A DNA stretch of 64,000 nt from Pseudodesulfovibrio sp. JC047 (GCF_010468615.1 NZ_WUEH01000001.1:186001-250000); one strand, 5' to 3'; counted from the first letter of the stretch, positions 47,993 through 57,711 are shown. The notes: generated by a model not told the origin, from the sequence alone. Translations and numbers: made by a program.

Positions 47993-49168
47993 CTACTTAA
48001 TTTCAACGTACTTGCCGTCTTGGACCTGATAGATCGCAAATCCAACGCCCTCGGCATCGCCTTTGGCATCGAACTTGATATTGCCGACAGGGGTTTCGAC
48101 TTTCTTGGTCCGAAGTGCTTCGACAACCGCATCGTAATCCGTTGTCCCGGCATTTTCAACAGCCTTGAGCAAGGCCAGGGCTGCGGAATACGCTTCCGGG
48201 AAAAATGGACCGGGGTCAGTGCCGAACTTCGCCTTGTGCGCTTCAACAGCTTCCTTGTAGAGCGGATTGGATGAGAAATCCATGGGACCAGTGGCGTACA
48301 CGCCTTCCGCATACTTACCGGCAACCTTGATGAAGGTGTCATCCTTCACACCGTCGTCAGACAGGAAGGGAATCTCAAGTCCCTTCTTGCGCATCCCGGT
48401 CACGACCTTGGATGCTTCGGGGTGATAGCCACCGAAAATAACGGCGTCCGCGCCGGAACTCTTGATCTTCTGGACAACAGCCGAATAATCAACGGCACCG
48501 GGAGTCACGCCTTCAAAGAGGGCGACTTCGATGTCGGCATCGGCTTCGATGAACTGTTTGCAGAAAGAGGCAAAGCCCTTGCCGTAGTCACCCTTATCGT
48601 GAATGACGGCGATATTCTTGAGACCAAGCTGCTTGGCAAAATCCACTTCAAGCTGTGCCTGGGCATCATCCGGAGCAATGGTCCGGAAAAAATTCGGGTA
48701 TTCGCCGGACTGGGTCAACGGCGGGTTGGTTGCGGAGGGAGACATAACCACGATCTGGCCATCCAGATACAGCGGCAATGCGGCCTTGGTCGCACCGGAG
48801 CAGATATGCCCGAGCACGATCTTCACATCGTCTGATAACATTTTTGTCGCAGCGTTTGTCGCCAGCTCAGGTTTGCACTGGTCATCCTGTGCAGCAACTT
48901 CGACCATGGCACCATTGATGCCACCAGCAGCGTTGATTTTTTCAACAACAAGCTTGGCCGCATTGACGGTAGGCAGACCATAGGATGCCAGGTCACCGGA
49001 ATGTGCGCCCGCTACACCGAGAACAATTGTCTCGGGAGCAGCGATTTCACCCGTTGCCACATCAGCCTTTTCATCCGCTTTTTCGGCCTTTTCAGCTTCA
49101 CTGCCACACGCTGCCAGCATGGCCACCATGACCAGGCACAGAGCGATCAGACTCAGTTTGACTCTCAT
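47993..49168 (-). CDS. livJ: Branched-chain amino-acid-binding lipoprotein LivJ-type
   Basis: 391 residues. Signal peptide with lipobox MLAAC (cysteine near 20), then an EKAEKADEKAD low-complexity linker, then a type I periplasmic-binding fold beginning ETIVLGVAGAHSGDLASYG. The ATG at 49168 after AGGAGAG gives the correct signal peptide; a longer frame upstream does not. Binds amino acids for LivHMGF; the exact specificity (leucine, isoleucine, valine or another) cannot be read. Confidence 0.93.
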   Translation of the reverse strand: MRVKLSLIALCLVMVAMLAACGSEAEKAEKADEKADVATGEIAAPETIVLGVAGAHSGDLASYGLPTVNAAKLVVEKINAAGGINGAMVEVAAQDDQCKPELATNAATKMLSDDVKIVLGHICSGATKAALPLYLDGQIVVMSPSATNPPLTQSGEYPNFFRTIAPDDAQAQLEVDFAKQLGLKNIAVIHDKGDYGKGFASFCKQFIEADADIEVALFEGVTPGAVDYSAVVQKIKSSGADAVIFGGYHPEASKVVTGMRKKGLEIPFLSDDGVKDDTFIKVAGKYAEGVYATGPMDFSSNPLYKEAVEAHKAKFGTDPGPFFPEAYSAALALLKAVENAGTTDYDAVVEALRTKKVETPVGNIKFDAKGDAEGVGFAIYQVQDGKYVEIK

Positions 49169-49276
49169 GCTTCTCTCTCCTAAAAAAGTATAAGGTTCAT
49201 CTCCATTTTGGTATCCGCAATAGACATGTCGTCCACCCAAAAAACAGCTCCCCGCAGTTTTCGAGTGAAGTATGAC

Positions 49277-49304
49277 ATTGTAGAGATTTTACAAAAATTG
49301 TCAA
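49277..49304 (-). promoter_or_regulatory. Sigma-70-like promoter for the liv operon
   Basis: On the minus strand TTGACA (plus 49299-49304), a 16-base spacer and TACAAT (plus 49277-49282), about 110 bases upstream of livJ. Confidence 0.6.
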
Positions 49305-49355
49305 TTCTATCCGCTCGAACCCACGGGGAGTCAAGAGTCTGATATAGTGTGCTTT

Positions 49356-49958
49356 TTATTGCCCAAGTTCCTCCCGGGCGAGCTTTATCATTTCCTGATC
49401 ATCCTTTTCCAGTTCCAGAACCCGAGTAAAACAGGTTTTCGCGGCATCCGGTTTTTTGAAATAGTGCTTGTAAATCACACCCAGATTGAACAGGGCGAGT
49501 GTGTCAGTGTCGTCAATGGCGAGGATGGCCTCATAGGCTTCGCTCGCCTTGGTGAAGTCTTCCTTATTGAAATACGCGATACCAACACCTTTCAAAATCA
49601 TGGTATTTTCCGGCTGGAGCGTCCGAGCCTTGCCCAATGGTTCCAAGGCGCGGTCCCAGGCACGCATCATGAGAAAGGAATTCCCCAGACCAATCAGGGC
49701 ATCCACATCATTCGGATCGGCATCCACCCGGGCCATGTATTCCTTGACTTGGGACATGGCCCCATTCATGGCGTTACCCGGCATACCGTCTCCATCATGG
49801 TCGTGTCCGTCATCGGCTGTATGTTGAGGCTGAACCTTCACAAACAGGTTGGGATTGTCCATCCGATAGACAAAACTGGTCATGAACATGACCCCGATCG
49901 CCACCACCATGGTCACGATAACGGCCTTTCGGCCAAAGGTTGCTGCTTTAGCAGTCAT
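49356..49958 (-). CDS. TPR protein of the cytochrome c maturation cluster
   Basis: 200 residues from the ATG at 49958 (GGGAG upstream). One membrane segment at about 14-32, then a His/Asp/Gly-rich linker (GHDHDGDG) and about three TPR units (80-190). It ends the ccm cluster, in the position where CcmH/CcmI-like genes are found, but lacks the CcmH Cys-x-x-Cys. CcmI-type TPR domains bind apocytochrome c; that role here is inference. Overlaps ccmD by 11 bases. Confidence 0.78.
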   Translation of the reverse strand: MTAKAATFGRKAVIVTMVVAIGVMFMTSFVYRMDNPNLFVKVQPQHTADDGHDHDGDGMPGNAMNGAMSQVKEYMARVDADPNDVDALIGLGNSFLMMRAWDRALEPLGKARTLQPENTMILKGVGIAYFNKEDFTKASEAYEAILAIDDTDTLALFNLGVIYKHYFKKPDAAKTCFTRVLELEKDDQEMIKLAREELGQ

Positions 49959-50094
49959 GATCGTCTCCCAAAAGTTCAAGTTGTTGCACCCGCTTTTCCA
50001 AGCCGACGGATTTGGACGCCAAAAAGACGAGATACCCGGCAACACCGAGCCAGACAGCGACATTTGCGATAAAAATATAGGTGGTTGCAGACAT
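49948..50094 (-). CDS. ccmD: CcmD-like small membrane protein
   Basis: 48 residues. One membrane helix (TYIFIANVAVWLGVAGYLVFLA) and a charged C-terminus with KRVQQLELL, the usual CcmD layout. CcmD helps release holo-CcmE from CcmC/ABC. The ATG at 50094 follows AAAGGA. Sequence is short and diverged, so the call rests partly on position. Confidence 0.78.
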   Translation of the reverse strand: MSATTYIFIANVAVWLGVAGYLVFLASKSVGLEKRVQQLELLGDDHDC

Positions 50095-50122
50095 TGTGTA
50101 TCCTTTCATAAAGTAAGACGTT

Positions 50123-50788
50123 CTACGAGGCATCATCCCAGCGCAGCAAAGCTTCGAGCCGGGCCTGCTGAGCCAGTTGTTTCACCCGGGTCAGCACCAT
50201 GGCCCCCCACATGAATCCAAAGGCAATCAATCCGGAAAAAACGGTGTACCACATACGGATTTCCATGCCCGATCCTTGACGCGCCAACCCATCCGGATGC
50301 GCACTGCCCCATAACTTTGCGGAAAAAAAGACCAATGGAACATCCAGAAATGCGACAATTCCCAAGACAGCGCAAACCAACGCCTTGCGGTCCCGCCCCA
50401 TGGGCGTATTTCGCAGCACCAAATACCCCGCATAGACATACCACATGATGAGTGCCGTGGTCAGTTTCGGGTCCCACAGCCACCAATGGCCCCATTCAGC
50501 GCGTGCCCACACCGAGCCAGTCACCAAAGCAAGTGTGGCAAAAAGCACGCCGATTTCAGCAGCGGCTCCGGCCACACGATCATAGGTATCCTTACGCGTG
50601 AACAGATAGAGAATCGAAGCCACGAAAACCACAAAGAACGACACCAGTGCCCACCACGAGCACGGCAGATGCATATAAAAAATCTTCTGAACAGGACCGG
50701 ATTGCGCCACCGGGGCATAAAACCATATCATGGATTGATGCACGAGCAGGGCCACCCCTGCCAACAACGCGAGCACTTTCACTTTCAT
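50123..50788 (-). CDS. ccmC: Haem exporter protein CcmC
   Basis: 221 residues, six membrane segments. Tryptophan-rich haem-handling motif WGHWWLWDPKLT near residue 100, with histidines in the flanking periplasmic loops (YMHLPCSWW near 40 and a second near 168). Loads haem on CcmE. Two bases after ccmB. Confidence 0.95.
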   Translation of the reverse strand: MKVKVLALLAGVALLVHQSMIWFYAPVAQSGPVQKIFYMHLPCSWWALVSFFVVFVASILYLFTRKDTYDRVAGAAAEIGVLFATLALVTGSVWARAEWGHWWLWDPKLTTALIMWYVYAGYLVLRNTPMGRDRKALVCAVLGIVAFLDVPLVFFSAKLWGSAHPDGLARQGSGMEIRMWYTVFSGLIAFGFMWGAMVLTRVKQLAQQARLEALLRWDDAS

Positions 50789-50790
50789 CG

Positions 50791-51468
50791 TTACTCTTCC
50801 CCACTATAAACAAACGGGAACAGGAACAGCCCAGCCCCGGAAAACAGACAATCAAAGGCAAAAATCACGCCGAGCCACTTGCCGGGGACATCGATCATTT
50901 CCGGCGAAAAACACATGCCGAATAAAGTGATACCGGACAAGAGCACGGGTAATAACAATGGAAAAACAATAACGGACAACAGGGATTCACGAGCGGCCTG
51001 TCCCTGAGACAAGGCCCCGAGCAATGCGCCAATCACGACCAGCCCGATATCGGCTCCGATCAAGGTCACGGCCAGCAACCACACGGGACCATGGATACTT
51101 TGTCCAAGAAACGCCGCTGTTGCAGGCAAAAAAACCAGTTGGGAAACCAGCAACAAGCTCAAGCCGGCCACACCTTTTCCGATCCAGACAGCATGAACCG
51201 GTACGGGTGAGGACAGGATGCCGATCCGTGCCCCGTTCGCCTCTTCAATGGCAAACAGATCATTGAAAACCAACACCAGTCCAAAGGCGGACGCGAGCCA
51301 AAAAATAGCTCCGGCCGCTTGCGGAGAAATCGTTCCCCCCAAGGGTTTGGACAATGAAAACAAAAAGATGAGTAACAACCCGAGCAGCACGGCCTGCACC
51401 AGCCCCTGTCCGCCGGACAGAGACAACTTGAGATCTTTGGAGGCGATTATTCCAGCACGTTTCAGCAT
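50791..51468 (-). CDS. ccmB: Haem ABC exporter permease CcmB
   Basis: 225 residues, six membrane segments. Begins IIASKDLKLSLSGGQGLVQAV and has FNDLFAIEEANGARIGIL near 68, the family signature. Partner of CcmA; overlaps it by seven bases. Confidence 0.93.
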   Translation of the reverse strand: MLKRAGIIASKDLKLSLSGGQGLVQAVLLGLLLIFLFSLSKPLGGTISPQAAGAIFWLASAFGLVLVFNDLFAIEEANGARIGILSSPVPVHAVWIGKGVAGLSLLLVSQLVFLPATAAFLGQSIHGPVWLLAVTLIGADIGLVVIGALLGALSQGQAARESLLSVIVFPLLLPVLLSGITLFGMCFSPEMIDVPGKWLGVIFAFDCLFSGAGLFLFPFVYSGEE

Positions 51469-52121
51469 GGTGCCTCCATTTCATATGCCGCAGCCGGACC
51501 AAAATACGCCACTTTTCTGCTGCCGAGCACCAACACCGAGTCGGCCAGTGCCGTATCTTCCTGCACCTGATGACTGATCCAGACCACACTGACACCTCGA
51601 TCCCGGAACCCGGTAATCTCACGGCGCAAATTGGCCAGCGAACGCGGGTCCAGCCCGGTTCCCGGTTCATCCAAAAAAATCAATTTCGGCTCGACCAGAT
51701 AAATCCGCGCCAGATTGAGGCGTTGCGCCATGCCGCGTGAAAACGACCCGGCCTTTTCTTCGGCTGCACGCTCCAAACCGACCCGCTTCAACAAGCCAAC
51801 AAGGGCTTTCCTATCTGAAGACAGTCCATACATCGAACCCCAGAATTGCAGATTTTCCAAGGCCGACAGTCCCGGATAAATAAACGTGGCATGGCCGAGA
51901 TAGGCCGTGTCTTCCGGCTCGACGCCCAGGGAAACCGCTCCGGCTGACGGCTTGGACAGTCCGGCCATGATACGCATAAGCGTGGATTTCCCCGCCCCAT
52001 TATGCCCGGCAACAAGCAGTATTTCACCGGGACCGACATGACAGGAAACATTCTTGAAAACGAGTTTGTTGCCAAAAAACTTGGCCACTCGACTCACCGA
52101 AAGCACAGGCGACTCCGCCAT
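51462..52121 (-). CDS. ccmA: Haem ABC exporter ATPase CcmA
   Basis: 219 residues. Walker A AGHNGAGKST near 38, signature FSRGMAQRLNLAR near 128, Walker B LIFLDEPGTGLDP. It lies immediately after ccmF. Confidence 0.93.
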   Translation of the reverse strand: MAESPVLSVSRVAKFFGNKLVFKNVSCHVGPGEILLVAGHNGAGKSTLMRIMAGLSKPSAGAVSLGVEPEDTAYLGHATFIYPGLSALENLQFWGSMYGLSSDRKALVGLLKRVGLERAAEEKAGSFSRGMAQRLNLARIYLVEPKLIFLDEPGTGLDPRSLANLRREITGFRDRGVSVVWISHQVQEDTALADSVLVLGSRKVAYFGPAAAYEMEAPC

Positions 52122-54020
52122 TTATGCCACCTCGCCGGGCTTGCGCACACGTCGAAGGAGCAGGAAAGCGAACAGACTCATGAACGTCCCGCCGATCCAA
52201 ATCCAGTTGATAAGCGGATTGACACTGATCTTGAAGCTCGCCTTGTCATCCTGCGTCAAGCCGAGCAACGTGGCGTACAATTCGTCCCCGAGTCCCGGAA
52301 TGGTGGACACCTCGGCAAACTGTTGGCGTTCAAAATTCCGGTAAATCCGCTTGTCAGGCGTCATGATCCCGATCAATCTGCCATCCTCGAACACTTCAAG
52401 GGTTGCTGTGGCGCGCACCTTGATATCGCCAATATTACCGTCCTGCACCAGATTGGTAAAAGTGACAGTGTAGTCATCAATGACCACGGATTCGCCTTTG
52501 CCCAAAATAATTTCCTGCTCAATCTGGTATGGCCCGGAAAAGGCGATACCCAAGGCCATGAGCACCAAGCCCAAATGGATACCGTAGGCACCCCAGGATT
52601 GCCGCATTTTTCGCATGGCCGGATAGAACAGAAACAACAGAACCATACCGACCATGGCCGCGACCGATGAAGCCGCAGTAAAAGCGGCCAGCACATTGGT
52701 CATCCCGGACAGATAGAATCCGACAAAGCTCCCGACCAGCGCCACGGTGACGCCGACAAAGCCTTTCATGTTGCGAATACCGCCCTTCCAGCCAAGCCAT
52801 GGACAGTAGCAGAAGATGAAAACCAGACAGGCCATGAATGGCAGACAGACCCGATTGTAAAAATGCGCGTCCAGTCCGAGCGGCTTGTCGGTCCAAATCT
52901 GACTGATGACCGGCCACATCGTTCCCAATGTGACAATGAGTCCCAAAGCCAGCAGGAACCAGGCTGCGATAACGAGCATTCCCTGTCGGCTCAAAAATTC
53001 CGACAGACTGCGATGGGTCAGCCTTTCCGAAAAGAATGTCACCAACATGGTCACGAACAAACCTATCATCATGGACCAGAACAGCGGCTTGGCCACCCCG
53101 GATTCTCCAAAAGTATGCAAAGAATCAATGACGCCAGACCGAGTCAGATAGGTAGAAAAGACACAGAGAATGAAGGTCAGGGACATCAGAAAGACATTGG
53201 TGCGCTGCAAGGCGTTGCGTCGCGATTCAATGATGGACGTATGCAACACAGCGGTTCCGGCGAACCATGGGATCAACGAAGCATTCTCGACCGGGTCCCA
53301 TGCCCAGTAACCGCCCCACCCGAGTTCCATATATGACCACCAGCCACCAAGCACGATACCGGCGGTCAGGAATACCCATGACAGGATATTCCAGTTGCGG
53401 GTCACGGCGATCCACGATTTCTTTTCGCCAGCGATCGACGCAGCCAAGGCCGCACTTGCCGGAATGGCATACAAGGCAAAACCAAGGAACAACAAGGGCG
53501 GATGGAAAATCATGCCGGGATTTCGCAAAAGCGGATTCAGGCCACGACCGTCACCAGGGGCTGGAATAATCTCAATAAACGGATTGGACCACCCGGTAAG
53601 CAGAAGCAGGAAAAACCCCTGAATGGAGAGAAAGAACATCCAAAAATACAGTTTGGTCTCGTCACTGAAAGACTTGTAGCCAGGGGTTGTTATCAGGATC
53701 ATTCCAGAAACGGCAATAATCAACTCCCAGAAAAGCAACGACCCTTCTCGGCCGCCCCACAAGGCGGTCAGCGTGTAGATAAAGGACAAAGCGTTGTCCA
53801 CGTTGTCATAAACGTATCGGAAGGAGTAATCCCTCGACATCAGGGCAATGAGCAGCAATACCGTGGAAAAGATCACGCCCACGGACGCGAAAAGCTGCCC
53901 TCGCTCAATGACAAGCAACGAATTTGTATTTCGCCGCCACGCCGCGACACCGGAAAACCCGGCAAGAAAAAGAAAGGCAAGCAGGGAAAAAAGCAAACCG
54001 ACATATCCGGTCAGGTGCAT
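52122..54020 (-). CDS. ccmF: Cytochrome c haem lyase subunit CcmF
   Basis: 632 residues, about 14 membrane segments. WWSYMELGWGGYWAWDPVENAS near residue 232 is the tryptophan-rich WWD haem motif; the usual His ligands flank it. The 129-base gap to ccmE has no visible gene. In the normal system CcmF works with CcmH; no CcmH is present here. Confidence 0.95.
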   Translation of the reverse strand: MHLTGYVGLLFSLLAFLFLAGFSGVAAWRRNTNSLLVIERGQLFASVGVIFSTVLLLIALMSRDYSFRYVYDNVDNALSFIYTLTALWGGREGSLLFWELIIAVSGMILITTPGYKSFSDETKLYFWMFFLSIQGFFLLLLTGWSNPFIEIIPAPGDGRGLNPLLRNPGMIFHPPLLFLGFALYAIPASAALAASIAGEKKSWIAVTRNWNILSWVFLTAGIVLGGWWSYMELGWGGYWAWDPVENASLIPWFAGTAVLHTSIIESRRNALQRTNVFLMSLTFILCVFSTYLTRSGVIDSLHTFGESGVAKPLFWSMMIGLFVTMLVTFFSERLTHRSLSEFLSRQGMLVIAAWFLLALGLIVTLGTMWPVISQIWTDKPLGLDAHFYNRVCLPFMACLVFIFCYCPWLGWKGGIRNMKGFVGVTVALVGSFVGFYLSGMTNVLAAFTAASSVAAMVGMVLLFLFYPAMRKMRQSWGAYGIHLGLVLMALGIAFSGPYQIEQEIILGKGESVVIDDYTVTFTNLVQDGNIGDIKVRATATLEVFEDGRLIGIMTPDKRIYRNFERQQFAEVSTIPGLGDELYATLLGLTQDDKASFKISVNPLINWIWIGGTFMSLFAFLLLRRVRKPGEVA

Positions 54021-54149
54021 AAAAATCTCCTTACGATATCAACATGCGAACATCAGGGCTATACTGCCGGAATCCGCGAATTCACGACGAACGGTTATAC
54101 GCCGGTAGTCAGAGAAAAAAAAGGAAGCAACCATGTGAAAAAGATTTCA

Positions 54150-54590
54150 CTAGCTGGTATACTTGCCTGCCTGCTCTACCTCTTTGCTTTGTTCTTCATA
54201 TTTGGAAGGACATTTTGTGACCAAAGTTCTGGCAATGAACACCTCTCCATCATTGGAGAACGTGCCCTCGACAATGACCTCGGCATCTTCCTTGAATGTA
54301 TCGGGCAAGGCCCCCTTGAACTGAACCCGCAAGGATTTACCGTGTTCCAACTTATCGATCAGATCGAAGTTGGCTCCGAGCTTTCCTTCGACGATTTCGA
54401 GATTGCTGGGTGCCACCTTACCAAACAGGCGAGCCTGTCCAATCTGGGTCCGATCTTCAGCCAAGGCCTCGGACACATTCAGGAAATAGACGGAATCTTC
54501 TGTCAAACCGGAAAAAATAAGATACCCGAGACCGCCCAAAAACAACGCCAGAGCGACGCCGTAGACCGCCTTATTTGATTTTTTAGCCAT
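54150..54590 (-). CDS. ccmE: Cytochrome c haem chaperone CcmE, cysteine variant
   Basis: 146 residues. One N-terminal membrane anchor (about 8-27) then the CcmE beta-barrel. The segment where the classical haem-binding histidine lies reads TLVTKCPSKY, with cysteine at 127 (codon 54210-54212) and tyrosine at 131, a CxxxY motif. Literature describes such a variant (called System I*) in Desulfovibrio and archaea, in which CcmG and CcmH are also missing; that matches this cluster. The start overlaps the CNNM gene stop by one base. Confidence 0.94.
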   Translation of the reverse strand: MAKKSNKAVYGVALALFLGGLGYLIFSGLTEDSVYFLNVSEALAEDRTQIGQARLFGKVAPSNLEIVEGKLGANFDLIDKLEHGKSLRVQFKGALPDTFKEDAEVIVEGTFSNDGEVFIARTLVTKCPSKYEEQSKEVEQAGKYTS

Positions 54591-55672
54591 TATGAGTCCT
54601 TGCGTTTTGCCGCAGTTTCATTTTTGCCGTTGGATGTCTTGGACCGACTGCCAGTCAGTTCGTCCCGACGTATTCGGGCGAGTTCTCGCATATCCACCAC
54701 TTGGTCGGTCTCGTCAACAATTTCACTGCCCAAAATTTCTTCGAGCACGTCTTCGAGTGTCACCACTCCAGCAACGCCGCCATATTCATCAAGCACCACG
54801 CACAGATGCATACGGCTGCCCAAGAACTGAACCAACAACTTGTCCAACGTGATCGTCTCAAGGACAAACCGGACTGGACGCATGATGTCCAGCAATTTCA
54901 GGTCGTCTCGATCATCGGCCAGTGCTTCGAGAACCGATCGGCGATACACGACCCCGACAATCTCTTCGGGATCGTCCTCGAACACGGGAATCCGGCTGTG
55001 CGGCCACGTCGGATGTGACTCCCGGGCCTCTGCCACCGTCATATCCGATGGCAATGAAAAAACCACGGTCCGAGGCGTCATGATCTGTTCGACCGTCTTG
55101 AAATCCAACGACAAAATATTCCGAATGGATTTTTCTTCATAGGGTTTGATAACCCCTGACCGACGCGTCAAACTGACAATTGCCCGGATGTCATCTTCCG
55201 TATGATCCGGCTCCGTATCCTTCTTGTGAACAGCTTGCGACAATATGCCCATGACTGCGATCACGGGTTTGAATATCACAACCAACCACTGAAGCGGACG
55301 CGCCAACGGTGGAGCGATCCGATCCGAATACACCACGCCAAACGTTTTTGGCATGATCTCCGTGAAGATGAGAATAATTACTGTGAAAACGACTGTAAAG
55401 AGCCACAGCGTCTCTTTTCCGTACAAATTTGCCCAGGCCCAGCCAGCAACTGCGGCTCCGGCGGTGTGCGCACAGGTGTTGAGCGTCAAAATGGCGGTAA
55501 TGGGTTCATCCACATTGGAACGAAGCTTATGAAGCAATTTTGCCGACTTGCTCCCGTTTTCCTTGAGTTTTTCTATATCAGCCCAGCTCATGGAATACAG
55601 CGCGGCTTCGGCGACTGAACAAAACATGGAAACAAAAACGGCAACGCCGACAGACAATACGAGTTCAAGCAT
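54590..55672 (-). CDS. CNNM/CorC-type membrane protein with CBS domains
   Basis: 360 residues from the ATG at 55672. Membrane domain of about four helices (1-150, DUF21/CNNM) followed by a CBS pair (about 205-325, QIMTPRTVVFSLP and GVVTLEDVLEEILGSE). The family includes magnesium/cobalt exporters, but the usual C-terminal CorC_HlyC domain is missing and is replaced by a short charged tail. The final stop overlaps the ccmE start, so it may be in the ccm transcript. Direct role in cytochrome maturation is not suggested by its domains. Confidence 0.85.
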   Translation of the reverse strand: MLELVLSVGVAVFVSMFCSVAEAALYSMSWADIEKLKENGSKSAKLLHKLRSNVDEPITAILTLNTCAHTAGAAVAGWAWANLYGKETLWLFTVVFTVIILIFTEIMPKTFGVVYSDRIAPPLARPLQWLVVIFKPVIAVMGILSQAVHKKDTEPDHTEDDIRAIVSLTRRSGVIKPYEEKSIRNILSLDFKTVEQIMTPRTVVFSLPSDMTVAEARESHPTWPHSRIPVFEDDPEEIVGVVYRRSVLEALADDRDDLKLLDIMRPVRFVLETITLDKLLVQFLGSRMHLCVVLDEYGGVAGVVTLEDVLEEILGSEIVDETDQVVDMRELARIRRDELTGSRSKTSNGKNETAAKRKDS

Positions 55673-55803
55673 TTTTTTTGATCTCTTCCTAAAAACAGTC
55701 CAGATATCACGGTGTTTGAAGTTAATAATATAGCAGATGCATTCCAGCGGCGCAACACGCAACACACTTGACTTCCGGGCCGATTGAGGCGAACTGAACG
55801 GAC

Positions 55804-56829
55804 ATGAATCTGTCTGCCGATACCACAGTAAAACTGATTTTCCGTCTCGGGCACCTGGGTGACGTTGCGCTGACCACCGGCGTCCTGACGCACTGGCACG
55901 AAACGCGGGGTGACTCCTTCATCTTCCTGACCCGTGCGGGGAACGGCTCGCTTCTGAAGCACCACCCAGCCATCACCGAAGTTGTGGAATTTTCCAATTC
56001 CCAGCTCACCACCCGTGCATGGTTGACCATTGCGGGCGAACTGGCAACGTATTTCAAAGGCCTTCCGCTCATCGACCTGCACGGTACCCTGCGTTCCCGC
56101 ATCCTTTCCGCACGGTGGAAAGGGGCAGTTCACCGCTTCCCAAAATTCGGCATGGCTCGACGATTGTACGCAAGAACTCATGCAGAACGGTTCCGGGCAC
56201 AACTCGAAGCAACCACGATCCCCCAACGGTACAGCATGGCACTCGATGAGACACCACCGGCCGCGCATGATCTTGTACCACAAATATACCTGACAGACGA
56301 AGAAAAAAACGATGCAACTCACCAGCTCGCGTCGCGAAAAATCTCCGGCCCGGTGGTCGCCCTGCATCCATATGCCACCCATCCAGCCAAACAATGGCCC
56401 GAAACGCATTGGCTCAAACTCATTGAATCGCTGGAGGCAGCGCATATTCAATGGTTTGTGGTCGGTCGTAATCAAACCGCATTGATGGGAACACACGCTC
56501 GGGATTTCACCAATCAAACAGACCTGCGCGAGACCTGCGCCCTGTTGTCCAAGGCGGCCATTCTCGTGACAGGCGACTCTGGTCCCATGCATCTGGCCTG
56601 CGGCGTAGGCACTCCAGTCCTCGCGCTCTTCGGTCCCACGGCTCGGGCCTGGGGATTTTATCCGGCAGGACGCAATGACCGGGTCATCGAACAACCGCTC
56701 GACTGCCGTCCGTGTTCACTCCACGGCGCAAAGCCATGTCCATCAGGGTTTGAATGCATGACCGGAATCACACCCCAGAGTGTACTTCAAAACATTCACG
56801 CCATGCTCGACGAGTTTCGAACAGCATAA
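55804..56829 (+). CDS. Family 9 glycosyltransferase (heptosyltransferase-like)
   Basis: 341 residues. GT-B fold: FRLGHLGDVALTTGVL at the start (GDVxL motif), VALHPYATHPAKQWP at the start of the second lobe, and VTGDSGPMHLACGVGTPVLALFGPT near 258, the sugar-nucleotide binding signature. Probably adds heptose or a related sugar to the lipopolysaccharide core. Several cysteines in CRPCSL and CPSGFEC near the end are common in this family. Divergent from the CNNM gene. Confidence 0.9.
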   Translation: MNLSADTTVKLIFRLGHLGDVALTTGVLTHWHETRGDSFIFLTRAGNGSLLKHHPAITEVVEFSNSQLTTRAWLTIAGELATYFKGLPLIDLHGTLRSRILSARWKGAVHRFPKFGMARRLYARTHAERFRAQLEATTIPQRYSMALDETPPAAHDLVPQIYLTDEEKNDATHQLASRKISGPVVALHPYATHPAKQWPETHWLKLIESLEAAHIQWFVVGRNQTALMGTHARDFTNQTDLRETCALLSKAAILVTGDSGPMHLACGVGTPVLALFGPTARAWGFYPAGRNDRVIEQPLDCRPCSLHGAKPCPSGFECMTGITPQSVLQNIHAMLDEFRTA

Positions 56830-56864
56830 CGCGTCCAGATATTCAGACACAGCAAGACAGTCGG

Positions 56865-57551
56865 TCAGGGTCGGACTTTTTGCTTGAAATTTTTCGACAG
56901 ACGCGCACCCCAAAACCGTTCAACTTCATCCGCATGATCTTCAAGTACCGTGTCCACACCCGACGGCACCAACAAAGTCAGGTTGCGCCGATCTCGCCAC
57001 CGACGACGAATCTGACCACCCTTGATATCCAGCCGAGGGGTGTCGATGAGTCGCACCCTATTTTCTCCCGGAAACACCCACGATCCCGGAGCTTCCTGCA
57101 CGGCATCAGGCCAATGTGTCACGATGAATCCCTTGACGGCATCAGCGGCTTCCCACCGGGTCACGACCACCATGGATGTCATGTGCGGGATGTCCAACCC
57201 CCGATGCCACAACGGCAATTCCAAAAATGTCGATGCGCCGAGAATAAAGAAAAATTCGGTTTCCGGGTGTTCTCGTCGGTAACATTCCAAAGTATCGCTG
57301 GTAAACGACGGTCCCGGGCGTTGCCCTTCAAGCGGATTGGCCGTCAGCCCCGGGATATCCCGAATGGCCTGATTGACCATTTCAAGGCGTAAGGAAAACG
57401 GCAGGATATCGGCCCCATCCTTGTGTGGTGGTTCCTTGGCAGGGACCAATTCCACACGATCCAATCCAAGCTGTTCACGCACTTCGACAGCCATGCGAAC
57501 ATGGCCGGTATGCACCGGATTGAAGCTGCCGCCCAAGATACCTATTTTCAC
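56865..57551 (-). CDS. nadD: Nicotinate-nucleotide adenylyltransferase
   Basis: NAD synthesis: couples ATP to nicotinate mononucleotide. 228 residues. GGSFNPVHTGH near residue 7 is the nucleotidyltransferase signature. The GTG at 57551 with AAGGAG is the start; a longer upstream frame exists but is not homologous. Its C-terminus lacks a clear second conserved SxxxIR motif and ends in a basic tail. Downstream of proA after a terminator. Confidence 0.93.
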   Translation of the reverse strand: MKIGILGGSFNPVHTGHVRMAVEVREQLGLDRVELVPAKEPPHKDGADILPFSLRLEMVNQAIRDIPGLTANPLEGQRPGPSFTSDTLECYRREHPETEFFFILGASTFLELPLWHRGLDIPHMTSMVVVTRWEAADAVKGFIVTHWPDAVQEAPGSWVFPGENRVRLIDTPRLDIKGGQIRRRWRDRRNLTLLVPSGVDTVLEDHADEVERFWGARLSKNFKQKVRP

Positions 57552-57658
57552 TGACAATCTCCTTGATTGACGCAAAGATAAACAGGTTCTGTCCAAGTTG
57601 CAAGGCAGACTCCCGTCCGCCCGCCTCCACAGTGCGCCCCCTGCTCCCATAAACTCGC

Positions 57659-57685
57659 AAAAAGACCGCTCAAAAAAGAGCGGTC
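57659..57685 (-). terminator. Intrinsic terminator between proA and nadD
   Basis: GACCGCTC (57664-57671) pairs with GAGCGGTC (57678-57685) and is followed by TTTTT on the minus strand. Confidence 0.8.
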
Positions 57686-57711
57686 TCATAAAATCATGAA
57701 ACGCTCACCAT

